Of a DNA stretch of 64,000 bases, positions 1 through 15,600 are shown one piece after another. The translations under genes and the position numbers were made by a program. The notes below the pieces were generated by a model that was given only the letters and a program-made list of their open reading frames with translations, was not told the origin of the DNA and did not search any database. Where the stretch lies: NCBI GenBank assembly GCA_947471745.1, contig CANJKZ010000934.1, forward strand, positions 1 to 64,000, written 5' to 3'. This DNA comes from Closterium sp. Naga37s-1. Taxonomy: Eukaryota > Streptophyta > Zygnematophyceae > Desmidiales > Closteriaceae. Within the stretch, counting starts at the first letter, position 1; the number at the start of each line of letters is the position of its first letter.

Positions 1-660
1 CAAAAAAGTGTCGACTCACTCACATCTCCACTCCATGGTGTCTACTCGCATCAAATCACCCAAAAAAGTGTCGACTCACCTAACATCTCCACTTCATGGT
101 GTCTAGTGTCTCACATCACCCAAAAAAGTATCGACTCACCTCACATCATCCACTCCATGGTGTCTACTCTCATCAAATCACCCTAAAAAGTGTCGAATTC
201 ACCCTCACATTTTCCCATTCCATGGTGTCTAGTCGCATTTCAAATCACCCAAAAAAGGTGTCGGACTCCCACCTCCACATCTCCACTCCATTGGTGTCTC
301 CTAGTCGCATGTCACATCACCCAAAAAGTGTCGACTCACCGTCACATCTCCACTCCATGGTGTTTCTAGCTCGCAATCCACATCACCCAAAAAGTGTTCG
401 ACCTCACCTTTCACATCTCCGACTTCCATTTGGTGTCATACTCACATCACATCACCCAAAAAAGTGTCGACTCACCTCACATCTCCAACTCCATGGTGTC
501 TAGTCGCATTCACATCACCCAAAAAGTGTCGACTCACCTCACATCTCGACTCCATGGTGTCTACTCGCATCAAATCACCCAAAAAAAGTTGACTAGCCTC
601 GGGTGCCTGGCATGGTGTTCTAAGTCGTCCTCATCACCTCACATCTCCACTCCATGGTGT
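1..660. repeat. Irregular edge of the satellite array
   Basis: In the first 660 bp the monomers carry many one- or two-base insertions and deletions, and around 590-640 a poorly matching stretch. Further right the 61-bp rhythm is almost exact. This may be natural decay at an array edge or uncorrected long-read error near a contig end; the sequence alone cannot decide. Confidence 0.7.
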
Positions 661-3600
661 CTACTCGCATCAAATCACCAAAAAAAGTGTCGACTCACCT
701 CACATCTCCACTCCATGGTGTCTAGTCGCATCAAATCACCCAAAAAAGTGTCGACTCACCTCACATCTCCACTCCATGGTGTCTAGCTCGCAATCAAATC
801 ACCCAAAAAAGTGTCGACTCACCTCACATCTCCACTCCATGGTGTCTAGTCGCATCACATCACCCAAAAAAGTGTCGACTCACCTCACATCTCCACTCCA
901 TGGTGTCTACTCGCATCAAATCACCCAAAAAAGTGTCGACTCACCTCACATCTCCACTCCATGGTGTCTACTCGCATCAAATCACCCAAAAAAGTGTCGA
1001 CTCACCTCACATCTCCACTCCATGGTGTCTAGTCGCATCACATCACCCAAAAAAGTGTCGACTCACCTCACATCTCCACTCCATGGTGTCTACTCGCATC
1101 AAATCACCCAAAAAAGTGTCGACTCACCTCACATCTCCACTCCATGGTGTCTACTCGCATCACATCACCCAAAAAAGTGTCGACTCCACCTCACATCTCC
1201 ACTCCATGGTGTCTACTCGCATCACATCACCCAAAAAAGTGTCGACTCACCTCACATCTCCACTCCATGGTGTCTAGTCGCATCACATCACCCAAAAAAG
1301 TGTCGACTCACCTCACATCTCCACTCCATGGTGTCTAGTCGCATCACATCACCCAAAAAAGTGTCGACTCACCTCACATCTCCACTCCATGGTGTCTACT
1401 CGCATCAAATCACCCAAAAAAGTGTCGACTCACCTCACATCTCCACTCCATGGTGTCTACTCGCATCAAATCACCCAAAAAAGTGTCGACTCACCTCACA
1501 TCTCCACTCCATGGTGTCTAGTCGCATCACATCACCCAAAAAAGTGTCGACTCACCTCACATCTCCACTCCATGGTGTCTACTCGCATCAAATCACCCAA
1601 AAAAGTGTCGACTCACCTCACATCTCCACTCCATGGGTGTCTACTCGCATCAAATCACCCAAAAAAGTGTCGACTCACCTCACATCTCCACTCCATGGTG
1701 TCTACTTGCATCAAATCACCCAAAAAAGTGTCGACTCACCTCACATCTCCACTCCATGGTGTCTACTCGCATCACATCACCCAAAAAAGTGTCGACTCAC
1801 CTCACATCTCCACTCCATGGTGTCTAGTCGCATCACATCACCCAAAAAAGTGTCGACTCACCTCACATCTCCACTCCATGGTGTCTACTCGCATCAAATC
1901 ACCCAAAAAAGTGTCGACTCACCTCACATCTCCACTCCATGGTGTCTACGTCGCATCACATCACCCAAAAAAGTGTCGACTCACCTCACATCTCCACTCC
2001 ATGGTGTCTACTCGCATCAAATCACCCAAAAAGGTGTCGACTCACCTCACATCTCCACTCCATGGTGTCTACTCGCATCACATCACCCAAAAAAGTGTCG
2101 ACTCACCTCACATCTCCACTCCATGGTGTCTAGTCGCATCAAATCACCCAAAAAAGTGTCGACTCACCTCACATCTCCACTCCATGGTGTCTACTCGCAT
2201 CAAATCACCCAAACAAGTGTCGACTCACCTCACATCTCCACTCCATGGTGTCTAGTCGCATCACATCACCCAAAAATGTGTCGACTCACCTCACATCTCC
2301 ACTCCATGGTGTCTACTCGCATCAAATCACCCAAAAACGTGTCGACTCACCTCACATCTCCACTCCATGGTGTCTACTCGCATCAAATCACCCAAAAAGT
2401 GTCGAACTCACCTCACATCTCCACTCCATGGTGTCTAGTCGCATCACATCACCCAAAAAAGTGTCGACTCACCTCACATCTCCACTCCATGGTGTCTACT
2501 CGCATCAAATCACCCAAAAAAGTGTCAGACTCACCTCACATCTCCACTCCATGGTGTCTACTCCATCACATCACCCAAAAAAGTGTCGACTCACCTCACA
2601 TCTCCACTCCATGGTGTCTAGTCGCATCACATCACCCAAAAAAGTGTCGACTCACCTCACATCTCCACTCCATGGTGTCTACTCGCATCAAATCACCCAA
2701 AAAAGTGTCGACTCACCTCACATCTCCACTCCATGGTGTCTAGTCGCATCACATCACCCAAAAAAGTGTCGACTCACCTCACATCTCCACTCCATGGTGT
2801 CTACTCGCATCAAATCACCCAAAAAAGTGTCGACTCACCTCACATCTCCACTCCATGGTGTCTACTCGCATCACATCACCCAAAAAAGTGTCGACTCACC
2901 TCACATCTCCACTCCATGGTGTCTACTCGCATCAAATCACCCAAAAAAGTGTCGACTCACCTCACATCTCCACTCCATGGTGTCTAGTCGCATCACATCA
3001 CCCAAAAAAGTGTCGACTCACCTCACATCTCCACTCCATGGTGTCTACGTCGCATCAAATCACCCAAAAAAGTGTCGACTCACCTCACATCTCCACTCCA
3101 TGGTGTCTACTCGCATCACATCACCCAAAAAAGTGTCGACTCACCTCACATCTCCACTCCATGGTGTCTACTCGCATCAAATCACCCAAACAAGTGTCGA
3201 CTCACCTCACATCTCCACTCCATGGTGTCTACTCGCATGCAAATCACCCAAAAACGTGTCGACTCACCTCACATCTCCACTCCATGGTGTCTACTCGCAT
3301 CAAATCACCCAAAAAGTGTCGACTCACCTCACATCTCCACTCCATGGTGTCTAGTCGCATTACATCACCCAAAAAAGTGTCGACTCACCTCACATCTCCA
3401 CTCCATGGTGTCTACTCGCATCAAATCACCCAAAAAAGTGTCGACTCACCTCACATCTCCACTCCATGGTGTCTAGTCGCATCACATCACTCAAAAAAGT
3501 GTCGACTCACCTCACATCTCCACTCCATGGTGTCTACTCGCATCAAATCACCCAAAAAAGTGTCGACTCACCTCACATCTCCACTCCATGGTGTCTACTC

Positions 3601-6600
3601 GCATCAAATCACCCAAAAAAGTGTCGACTCACCTCACATCTCCACTCCATGGTGTCTAGTCGCATCACATCACCCAAAAAAGTGTCGACTCACCTCACAT
3701 CTCCACTCCATGGTGTCTACTTCGCATCAAATCACCCAAAAAAGTGTCGACTCACCTCACATCTCCACTCCATGGTGTCTACTCGCATCAAATCACCCAA
3801 AAAAGTGTCGACTCACCTCACATCTCCACTCCATGGTGTCTACTCGCATCACATCACCCAAAAAAGTGTCGACTCACCTCACATCTCCACTCCATGGTGT
3901 CTACTCGCATCAAATCACCCAAAAAAAGTGTCGACTCACCTCACATCTCCACTCCATGGTGTCTACTCGCATCAAATCACCCAAAAAAGTGTCGACTCAC
4001 CTCACATCTCCACTCCATGGTGTCTAGTCGCATCACATCACCCAAAAAAGTGTCGACTCACCTCACATCTCCACTCCATGGTGTCTAGTCGCATCACATC
4101 ACCCAAAAAAGTGTCGACTCACCTCACATCTCCACTCCATGGTGTCTACTCGCATCAAATCACCCAAAAAAGTGTCGACTCACCTCACATCTCCACTCCA
4201 TGGTGTCTACTCGCATCACATCACCCAAAAAAGTGTCGACTCACCTCACATCTCCACTCCATGGTGTCTAGTCGCATCACATCACCCAAAAACGTGTCGA
4301 CTCACTTCACATCTCCACTCCATGGTGTCTACTCGCATCACATCACCCAAAAAAGTGTCGACTTCACCTCACATCTCCACTCCATGGTGTCTAGTCGCAT
4401 CACATCACCCAAAAAAGTGTCGACTCACCTCACATCTCCACTCCATGGTGTCTACTCGCATCAAATCACCCAAAAAAGTGTCGACTCACCTCACATCTCC
4501 ACTCCATGGTGTCTACTCGCATCACATCACCCAAAAAAGTGTCGACTCACCTCACATCTCCACTCCATGGTGTCTACTCGCATCAAATCACCCAAAAACG
4601 TGTCGACTCACCTCACATCTCCACTCCATGGTGTCTACTCGCATCAAATCACCCAAACAAGTGTCGACTCACCTCACATCTCCACTCCATGGTGTCTACT
4701 CGCATCAAATCACCCAAAAACGTGTCGACTCACCTCACATCTCCACTCCATGGTGTCTACTCGCATCAAATCACCCAAAAAAGTGTCGACTCACCTCACA
4801 TCTCCACTCCATGGTGTCTAGTCGCATTACATCACCCAAAAAAGTGTCGACTCACCTCACATCTCCACTCCATGGTGTCTACTCGCATCAAATCACCCAA
4901 AAAAGTGTCGACTCACCTCACATCTCCACTCCATGGTGTCTAGTCGCATCACATCACCCAAAAAAGTGTCGACTCACCTCACATCTCCACTCCATGGTGT
5001 CTAGTCGCATCACATCACCCAAAAAAGTGTCGACTCACCTCACATCTCCACTCCATGGTGTCTTACTCGCATCAAATCACCCAAAAAAGTGTCGACTCAC
5101 CTCACATCTCCACTCCATGGTGTCTAGTCGCATCACATCACCCAAAAAAGTGTCGACTCACCTCACATCTCCACTCCATGGTGTCTAGTCGCATCACATC
5201 ACCCAAAAAAGTGTCGACTCACCTCACATCTCCACTCCATGGTGTCTACTCGCATCAAATCACCCAAAAAATTGTCGACTCACCTCACATCTCCACTCCA
5301 TGGTGTCTAGTCGCATCACATCACCCAAAAAAGTGTCGACTCACCTCACATCTCCACTCCATGGTGTCTAGTTGCATCACATCAACCAAAAAAGTGTCGA
5401 CTTACCTCACATCTCCACTCCATGGTGTCTACTCGCATCAAATCACCCAAAAAAGTGTCGACTCACCTCACATCTCCACTCCATGGTCTCTACTCGCATC
5501 AAATCACCCAAAAAAGTGTCGACTCACCTCACATCTCCACTCCATGGTGTCTAGTCGCATCAAATCACCCAAAAAAGTGTCGACTCACCTCACATCTCCA
5601 CTCCATGGTGTCTACTCGCATCAAATCACCCAAAAAAGTGTCGACTCACCTCACATCTCCACTCCATGGTGTCTAGTCGCATCAAATCACCCAAAAAAGT
5701 GTCGACTCACTTCACATCTCCACTCCATGGTGTCTACTCGCATCAAATCACCCAAAAAAGTGTTGACTCACTACACATCTCCACTCCATGGTGTCTGTTC
5801 ACATCAAATCACCCAAAAAAGTGTCGACTCACCTCACATCTCCACTCCATGGTGTCTAGTCGCATCACATCACCTAAAAAAGTGTCGACTCACTTCACAT
5901 CTCCACTCCATGGTGTCTACTCGCATCAAATCACCCAAAAAAGTGTCGACTCACCTCACATCTCCACTCCATGGTGTCTAGTCGCATCACATCACCCAAA
6001 AAAGTGTCGACTCACCTCACATCTCCACTCCATGGTGTCTAGTCGCATCACATCACCCAAAAAAGTGTCGACTCACCTCACATCTCCACTCCATGGTGTC
6101 TTACTCGCATCAAATCACCCAAAAAAGTGTCGACTCACCTCACATCTCCACTCCATGGTGTCTAGTCGCATCACATCACCCAAAAAAGTGTCGACTCACC
6201 ACACATCTCCACTCCATGGTGTCTAGTCGCATCAAATCACCCAAAAAAGTGTCGACTCACCTCACATCTCCACTCCATGGTGTCTACTCGCATCAAATCA
6301 CCCAAAAAAAGTGTCGACTCACCTCACATCTCCACTCCATGGTGTCTAGTCGCATCACATCACCCAAAAAAGTGTCGACTCACCTCACATCTCCACTCCA
6401 TGGTGTCTAGTCGCATCACATCACCCAAAAAAGTGTCGACTCACCTCACATCTCCACTCCATGGTGTCTTACTCGCATCAAATCACCCAAAAAAGTGTCG
6501 ACTCACCTCACATCTCCACTCCATGGTGTCTAGTCGCATCACATCACCCAAAAAAGTGTCGACTCACCACACATCTCCACTCCATGGTGTCTAGTCGCAT

Positions 6601-9600
6601 CAAATCACCCAAAAAAGTGTCGACTCACCTCACATCTCCACTCCATGGTGTCTACTCGCATCAAATCACCCAAAAAAGTGTCGACTCACCTCACATCTCC
6701 ACTCCATGGTGTCTAGTCGCATCAAATTACCCAAAAAAGTGTCGACTCACCTCACATCTCCACTCCATGGTGTCTACTCGCATCAAATCACCCAAAAAAG
6801 TGTCGACTCACCTCACATCTCCACTCCATGGTGTCTACTCGCATCAAATCACCCAAAAAAGTGTCGACTCACCTCACATCTCCACTCCATGGTGTCTAGT
6901 CGCATCAAATCACCCAAAAAAAGTGTCGACTCACTTCACATCTCCACTCCATGGTGTCTACTCGCATCAAATCACCCAAAAAAGTGTCGACTCACTACAC
7001 ATCTCCACTCCATGGTATCTACTCACATCAAATCACCCAAAAAAGTGTCGACTCACCTCACATCTCCACTCCATGGTGTCTAGTCGCATCACATCACCCA
7101 AAAAAGTGTCGACTCACCTCACATCTCCACTCCATGGTGTCTAGTCGCATCACATCAACCAAAAAAGTGTCGACTCACCTCACATCTCCACTCCATGGTG
7201 TCTACTCGCATCAAATCACCCAAAAAAGTGTCGACTCACCTCACATCTCCACTCCATGGTGTCTACTCGCATCAAATCACCCAAAAAAGTGTCGACTCAC
7301 CTCACATCTCCACTCCATGGTGTCTACTCACATCAAATCACCCAAAAAAGTGTCGACTCACCTCACATCTCCACTCCATGGTGTTTACTCGAATCACATC
7401 ACCCAAGAAAGTGTCGACTCACCTCACATCTCCACTCCATGGTGTCTAGTCGCATCACATCACCCAAAAAAGTGTCGACTCACCTCACATCTCCACTCCA
7501 TGGTGTCTAGTCGCATCAAATCACCCAAAAAAAGTGTCGACTCACCTCACATCTCCACTCCATGGTGTCTACTCGCATCAAATCACCCAAAAAAGTGTCG
7601 ACTCACCTCACATCTCCACTCCATGGTGTCTACTCGCATCAAATCACCCAAAAAAGTGTCGACTCACCTCACATCTCCACTCCATGGTGTTTACTCGAAT
7701 CACATCACCCAAGAAAGTGTCGACTCACCTCACATCTCCACTCCATGGTGTCTAGTCGCATCACATCACCCAAAAAAGTGTCGACTCACCTCACATCTCC
7801 ACTCCATGGTGTCTTACTCGCATCAAATCACCCAAAAAAGTGTCGACTCACCTCACATCTCCACTCCATGGTGTCTAGTCGCATCACATCACCCAAAAAA
7901 GTGTCGACTCACCACACATCTCCACTCCATGGTGTCTAGTCGCATCAAATCACCCAAAAAAGTGTCGACTCACCTCACATCTCCACTCCATGGTGTCTAC
8001 TCGCATCAAATCACCCAAAAAAGTGTCGACTCACCTCACATCTCCACTCCATGGTGTCTAGTCGCATCAAATCACCCAAAAAAGTGTCGACTCACTTCAC
8101 ATCTCCACTCCATGGTGTCTACTCGCATCAAATCACCCAAAAAAGTGTCGACTCACTACACATCTCCACTCCTTGGTGTCTACTTACATCAAATCACCCA
8201 AAAAAGTGTCGACTCACCTCACATCTCCACTCCATGGTGTCTAGTCGCATCACATCACCCAAAAAAGTGTCGACTCACCTCACATCTCCACTCCATGGTG
8301 TCTACTTGCATTATATCACCCAAAAAAGTGTCGACTCACCTCACATCTCCACTCCATGGTGTCTAGTCGCATCACATCACCCAAAATATTGTCGACTCAC
8401 CTCACATCTCCACTCCATGGTGTCTACTCGCATCAAATCATCCAAAAAAGTGTCGACTCACCTCACATCTCCACTCCATAGTGTCTAGTCGCATCACATC
8501 ACCCAAAACAGTGTCGACTCACCTCACATCTCCACTCCATGGTGTCTACTCGCATCACATCACCCAAAAACGTGTCGACTCACCTCACATCTCCACTCCA
8601 TGGTGTCTACTCGCATCAAATCACCCAAAAAAGTGTCGACTCACCTCACATCTCCACTCCATGGTGTCTAGTCGCATTACATCACCCAAAAAAGTGTCGA
8701 CTCACCTCACATCTCCACTCCATGGTGTCTACTCGCATCAAATCACCCAAAAAAGTGTCAACTCACCTCACATCTCCACTCCATGGTGTCTACTCCCATC
8801 ACATCACCCAAAAAAGTGTCGACTCACCTCACATCTCCACTCCATGGTGTCTAGTCGCATCACATCACCCAAAAACGTGTCGACTCACTTCACATCTCCA
8901 CTCCATGGTGTCTACTCGCATCAAATCACCCAAAAAAGTGTCGACTCACCTCACATCTCCACTCCATGGTGTCTAGTCGCATCACATCACCCAAAAAAGT
9001 GTCGACTCACCTCACATCTCCAGTCCATGGTGTCTACTCGCATCAAATCACCCAAAAAAGTGTCGACTCACCTCACATCTCCACTCCATGGTGTCTACTC
9101 GCATCACATCACCCAAAAAAGTGTCGACTCACCTCACATCTCCACTCCATGGTGTCTAGTCGCATCACATCACCCAAAAAAGTGTCGACTCACCTCACAT
9201 CTCCACTCCATGGTGTCTAGTCGCATCACATCAACCAAAAAAGTGTCGACTCACCTCACATCTCCACTCCATGGTGTCTACTCGCATCAAATCACCCAAA
9301 AAAGTGTCGACTCACCTCACATCTCCACTCCATGGTGTCTACTCGCATCAAATCACCCAAAAAAGTGTCGACTCACCTCACATCTCCACTCCATGGTGTC
9401 TACTCGCATCAAATCACCCAAAAAAGTGTCGACTCACCTCACATCTCCACTCCATGGTGTCTACTCGCATCAAATCACCCAAAAAAGTGTCGACTCACCT
9501 CACATCTCCACTCCATGGTGTCTACTCGCATCAAATCACCCAAAAAAGTGTCGACTCACCTCACATCTCCACTCCATGGTGTTTACTCGAATCACATCAC

Positions 9601-12600
9601 CCAAGAAAGTGTCGACTCACCTCACATCTCCACTCCATGGTGTCTAGTCGCATCACATCACCCAAAAAAGTGTCGACTCACCTCACATCTCCACTCCATG
9701 GTGTCTACTCACATCAAATCACCCAAAAAAGTGTCGACTCGCCTCACATCTCCACTCCATGGTGTCTACTTGCATCATATCACCCAAAAAAGTGTCGACT
9801 CACCTCACATCTCCACTCCATGGTGTCTAGTCGCATCACATCACCCAAAATATTCTCGACTCACCTCACATCTCCACTCCATGGTGTCTACTCGCATCAA
9901 ATCATCCAAAAAAGTGTCGACTCACCTCACATCTCCACTCCATAGTGTCTAGTCGCATCACATCACCCAAAACAGTGTCGACTCACCTCACATCTCCACT
10001 CCATGGTGTCTACTCGCATCACATCACCCAAAAACGTGTCGACTCACCTCACATCTCCACTCCATGGTGTCTACTCGCATCAAATCACCCAAAAAAGTGT
10101 CGACTCACCTCACATCTCCACTCCATGGTGTCTAGTCGCATTACATCACCCAAAAAAGTGTCGACTCACCTCACATCTCCACTCCATGGTGTCTACTCGC
10201 ATCAAATCACCCAAAAAAGTGTCAACTCACCTCACATCTCCACTCCATGGTGTCTACTCCCATCACATCACCCAAAAAAGTGTCGACTCACCTCACATCT
10301 CCACTCCATGGTGTCTAGTCGCATCACATCACCCAAAAACGTGTCGACTCACTTCACATCTCCACTCCATGGTGTCTACTCGCATCAAATCACCCAAAAA
10401 AGTGTTGACTCACTACACATCTCCACTCCATGGTGTCTGTTCACATCAAATCACCCAAAAAAGTGTCGACTCACCTCACATCTCCACTCCATGGTGTCTA
10501 GTCGCATCACATCAACCAAAAAAGTGTCGACTCACCTCACATCTCCACTCCATGGTGTCTACTCGCATCAAATCACCCAAAAAAGTGTCGACTCACCTCA
10601 CATCTCCACTCCATGGTGTCTACTCGCATCAAATCACCCAAAAAAGTGTCGACTCACCTCACATCTCCACTCCATGGTGTCTACTCGCATCAAATCACCC
10701 AAAAAAGTGTCGACTCACCTCACATCTCCACTCCATGGTGTCTACTCGCATCACATCACCCAAAAAAGTGTCGACTCACCTCACATCTCCACTCCATGGT
10801 GTCTAGTTGCATCACATCAACCAAAAAAGTGTCGACTTACCTCACATCTCCACTCCATGGTGTCTACTCGCATCAAATCACCCAAAAAAGTGTCGACTCA
10901 CCTCACATCTCCACTCCATGGTCTCTACTCGCATCAAATCACCCAAAAAAGTGTCGACTCACCTCACATCTCCACTCCATGGTGTCTAGTCGCATCAAAT
11001 CACCCAAAAAAGTGTCGACTCACCTCACATCTCCACTCCATGGTGTCTACTCGCATCAAATCACCCAAAAAAGTGTCGACTCACCTCACATCTCCACTCC
11101 ATGGTGTCTAGTCGCATCAAATCACCCAAAAAAGTGTCGACTCACTTCACATCTCCACTCCATGGTGTCTACTCGCATCAAATCACCCAAAAAAGTGTTG
11201 ACTCACTACACATCTCCACTCCATGGTGTCTGTTCACATCAAATCACCCAAAAAAGTGTCGACTCACCTCACATCTCCACTCCATGGTTTCTAGTCGCAT
11301 CACATCACCTAAAAAAGTGTCGACTCACTTCACATCTCCACTCCATGGTGTCTACTCGCATCAAATCACCCAAAAAAGTGTCGACTCACCTCACATCTCC
11401 ACTCCATGGTGTCTAGTCGCATCACATCACCCAAAAAAGTGTCGACTCACCTCACATCTCCACTCCATGGTGTCTAGTCGCATCACATCACCCAAAAAAG
11501 TGTCGACTCACCTCACATCTCCACTCCATGGTGTCTAACTCGCATCAAATCACCCAAAAAAGTGTCGACTCACCTCACATCTCCACTCCATGGTGTCTAG
11601 TCGCATCACATCACCCAAAAAAGTGTCGACTCACCACACATCTCCACTCCATGGTGTCTAGTCGCATTAAATCACCCAAAAAAGTGTCGACTCTCCTCAC
11701 ATCTCCACTCCATGGTGTCTACTCGCATCAAATCACCCAAAAAAGTGTCGACTCACCTCACATCTCCACTCCATGGTGTCTAGTCGCATCAAATCACCCA
11801 AAAAAGTGTCGACTCACCTCACATCTCCACTCCATGGTGTCTACTCGCATCAAATCACCCAAAAAAGTGTCGACTCACCTCACATCTCCACTCCATGGTG
11901 TCTACTCGCATCAAATCACCCAAAAAAGTGTCGACTCACCTCACATCTCCACTCCATGGTGTCTAGTCGCATCAAATCACCCAAAAAAAGTGTCGACTCA
12001 CTTCACATCTCCACTCCATGGTGTCTACTCGCATCAAATCACCCAAAAAAGTGTCGACTCACTACACATCTCCACTCCATGGTGTCTACTCACATCAAAT
12101 CACCCAAAAAAGTGTCGACTCACCTCACATCTCCACTCCATGGTGTCTAGTCGCATCACATCACCCAAAAAAGTGTCGACTCACCTCACATCTCCACTCC
12201 ATGGTGTCTAGTCGCATCACATCAACCAAAAAAGTGTCGACTCACCTCACATCTCCACTCCATGGTGTCTACTCGCATCAAATCACCCAAAAAAGTGTCG
12301 ACTCACCTCACATCTCCACTCCATGGTGTCTACTCGCATCAAATCACCCAAAAAAGTGTCGACTCACCTCACATCTCCACTCCATGGTGTCTACTCGCAT
12401 CAAATCACCCAAAAAAGTGTCGACTCACCTCACATCTCCACTCCATGGTGTTTACTCGAATCACATCACCCAAGAAAGTGTCGACTCACCTCACATCTCC
12501 ACTCCATGGTGTCTAGTCGCATCACATCACCCAAAAAAGTGTCGACTCACCTCACATCTCCACTCCATGGTGTCTACTCACATCAAATCACCCAAAAAAG

Positions 12601-15600
12601 TGTCGACTCACCTCACATCTCCACTCCATGGTGTCTACTTGCATCATATCACCCAAAAAAGTGTCGACTCACCTCACATCTCCACTCCATGGTGTCTAGT
12701 CGCATCACATCACCCAAAATATTGTCGACTCACCTCACATCTCCACTCCATGGTGTCTACTCGCATCAAATCATCCAAAAAAGTGTCGACTCACCTCACA
12801 TCTCCACTCCATAGTGTCTAGTCGCATCACATCACCCAAAACAGTGTCGACTCACCTCACATCTCCACTCCATGGTGTCTACTCGCATCACATCACCCAA
12901 AAACGTGTCGACTCACCTCACATCTCCACTCCATGGTGTCTACTCGCATCAAATCACCCAAAAAAGTGTCGACTCACCTCACATCTCCACTCCATGGTGT
13001 CTAGTCGCATTACATCACCCAAAAAAGTGTCGACTCACCTCACATCTCCACTCCATGGTGTCTACTCGCATCAAATCACCCAAAAAAGTGTCAACTCACC
13101 TCACATCTCCACTCCATGGTGTCTAGTCGCATCACATCACCCAAAAACGTGTCGACTCACTTCACATCTCCACTCCATGGTGTCTACTCGCATCAAATCA
13201 CCCAAAAAAGTGTCGATTCACCTCACATCTCCACTCCATGGTGTCTAGTCGCATCACATCACCCAAAAAAGTGTCGACTCACCTCACATCTCCAGTCCAT
13301 GGTGTCTACTCGCATCAAATCACCCAAAAAAGTGTCGACTCACCTCACATCTCCACTCCATGGTGTCTACTCGCATCACATCACCCAAAAAAGTGTCGAC
13401 TCACCTCACATCTCGACTCCATGGTGTCTACTCGCATCAAATCACCCAAAAAATTGTCGACTCACCTCACATCTCCACTCCATGGTGTCTACTCGCATCA
13501 CATCACCCAAACAAATGTCGACTCACCTAACATCTCCACTCCATGGTGTCTAGTCGCATCACATCACCCAAAAAAGTGTCGACTCACCTCACATCTCCAC
13601 TCCATGGTGTCTACTCACATCAAATCACCCAAAAAAGTGTCGACTCACCTCACATCTCCACTCCATGGTGTCTACTTGCATCAAATCACCCAAAAAAGTG
13701 TCGACTCACCTCACATCTCCACTCCATGGTGTCTAGTCGTATCACATCACCCAAAAAAGTGTCGACTCACCTCACATCTCCACTCCATGGTGTCTACTCA
13801 CATCAATCACCCAAAAAAGTGTCGACTCACCTCACATCTCCACTCCATGGTGTCTAGTCGCATCACATCACCCAAAAAAGTGTCGACTCACCTCACATCT
13901 CCACTCCATGGTGTCTACTCGCATCACATCACCCAAAAAAGTGTCGACTCACCTCACATCTCCACTCCATGGTGTCTACTCGCATCAAATCACCCAAAAA
14001 AGTGTCGACTCACCTCACATCTCCACTCCATGGTGTCTACTTGCATCAAATCACCCAAAAAAGTGTCGACTCACCTCACATCTCCACTCTATGGTGTCTA
14101 GTCGCATCACATCACCCAAAATATTGTCGACTCACCTCACATCTCCACTCCATGGTGTCTACTCGCATCACATCACCCAAAAAAGTGTCGACTCACCTCA
14201 CATCTCCACTCCATGGTGTCTAGTCGAATCACATCACCCAAGAAAGTGTCGACTCACCTCACATCTCCACTCCATGGTGTCTAGTCGCATCACATCACCC
14301 AAAAAAGTGTCGACTCACCTCACATCTCCACTCCATGGTGTCTACTCACATCAAATCACCCAAAAAAGTGTCGACTCACCTCACATCTCCACTCCATGGT
14401 GTCTACTTGCATCAAATCACCCAAAAAAGTGTCGACTCACCTCACATCTCCACTCCATGGTGTCTAGTCGCATCACATCACCCAAAATATTGTCGACTCA
14501 CCTCACATCTCCACTCCATGGTGTCTACTCGCATCAAATCATCCAAAAAAGTGTCGACTCACCTCACATCTCCACTCCATGGTGTCTAGTCGCATCACAT
14601 CACCCAAAACAGTGTCGAGTCACCTCACATCTCCACTCCATGGTGTCTACTGGCATCACATCACCCAAAAAAGTGTCGACTCACCTCACATCTCCACTCC
14701 ATGGTGTCTACTCGCATCAAATCACCCAAAAAAGTGTCGACTCACCTCACATCTCCACTCCATGGTGTCTAGTCGCATCAAATCACCCAAAAAAGTGTCG
14801 ACTCACCTCACATCTCCACTCCATGATGTCTACTCGCATCACATCACCCAAAAACGTGTCGACTCACCTCACATCTCCACTCCATGGTGTCTAGTCGCAT
14901 CACATCACCCAAAAAAGTGTCGACTCACCTCACATCTCCACTCCATGGTGTCTACTCACATCAAATCACCCAAAAAAGTGTCGACTCACCTCATATCTCC
15001 ACTCCATGGTGTCTACTTGCATCAAATCACCCAAAAAGTGTCGACTCACCTCACATCTCCACTCCATGGTGTCTAGTCGCATCACATCACCCAAAATATT
15101 GTCGACTCACCTCACATCTCCACTCCATGGTGTCTAGTCGCATCACATCACCCAAAAAAGTGTCGACTCACCTCACATCTCCACTCCATGGTGTCTAGTC
15201 GCATCACATCACCCAAAAAAGTGTCGACTCACCTCACATCTCCACTCCATGGTGTCTACTCGCATCAAATCACCCAAAAAATTGTCGACTCACCTCACAT
15301 CTCCACTCCATGGTGTCTACTCGCATCACATCACCCAAAAAAATGTCGACTCACCTCACATCTCCACTCCATGGTGTCTAGTCGCATCACATCACCCAAA
15401 AAAGTGTCGACTCACCTCACATCTCCACTCCATGGTGTCTACTCACATCAAACCACCCAAAAAAGTGTCGACTCACCTCACATCTCCACTCCATGGAGTC
15501 TACTTGCATCAAATCACCCAAAAAAGTGTCGACTCACCTCACATCTCCACTCCATGGTGTCTAGTCGTATCACATCACCCAAAAAAGTGTCGACTCACCT

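Noticed and set aside
776-2743. A 655-codon open frame in the satellite, and the dozens like it
   Set aside because: They arise because the 61-bp monomer has few stops in plus frames and rotates frame each unit. The same peptide words occur in all frames, and ends fall at the tagt variant.
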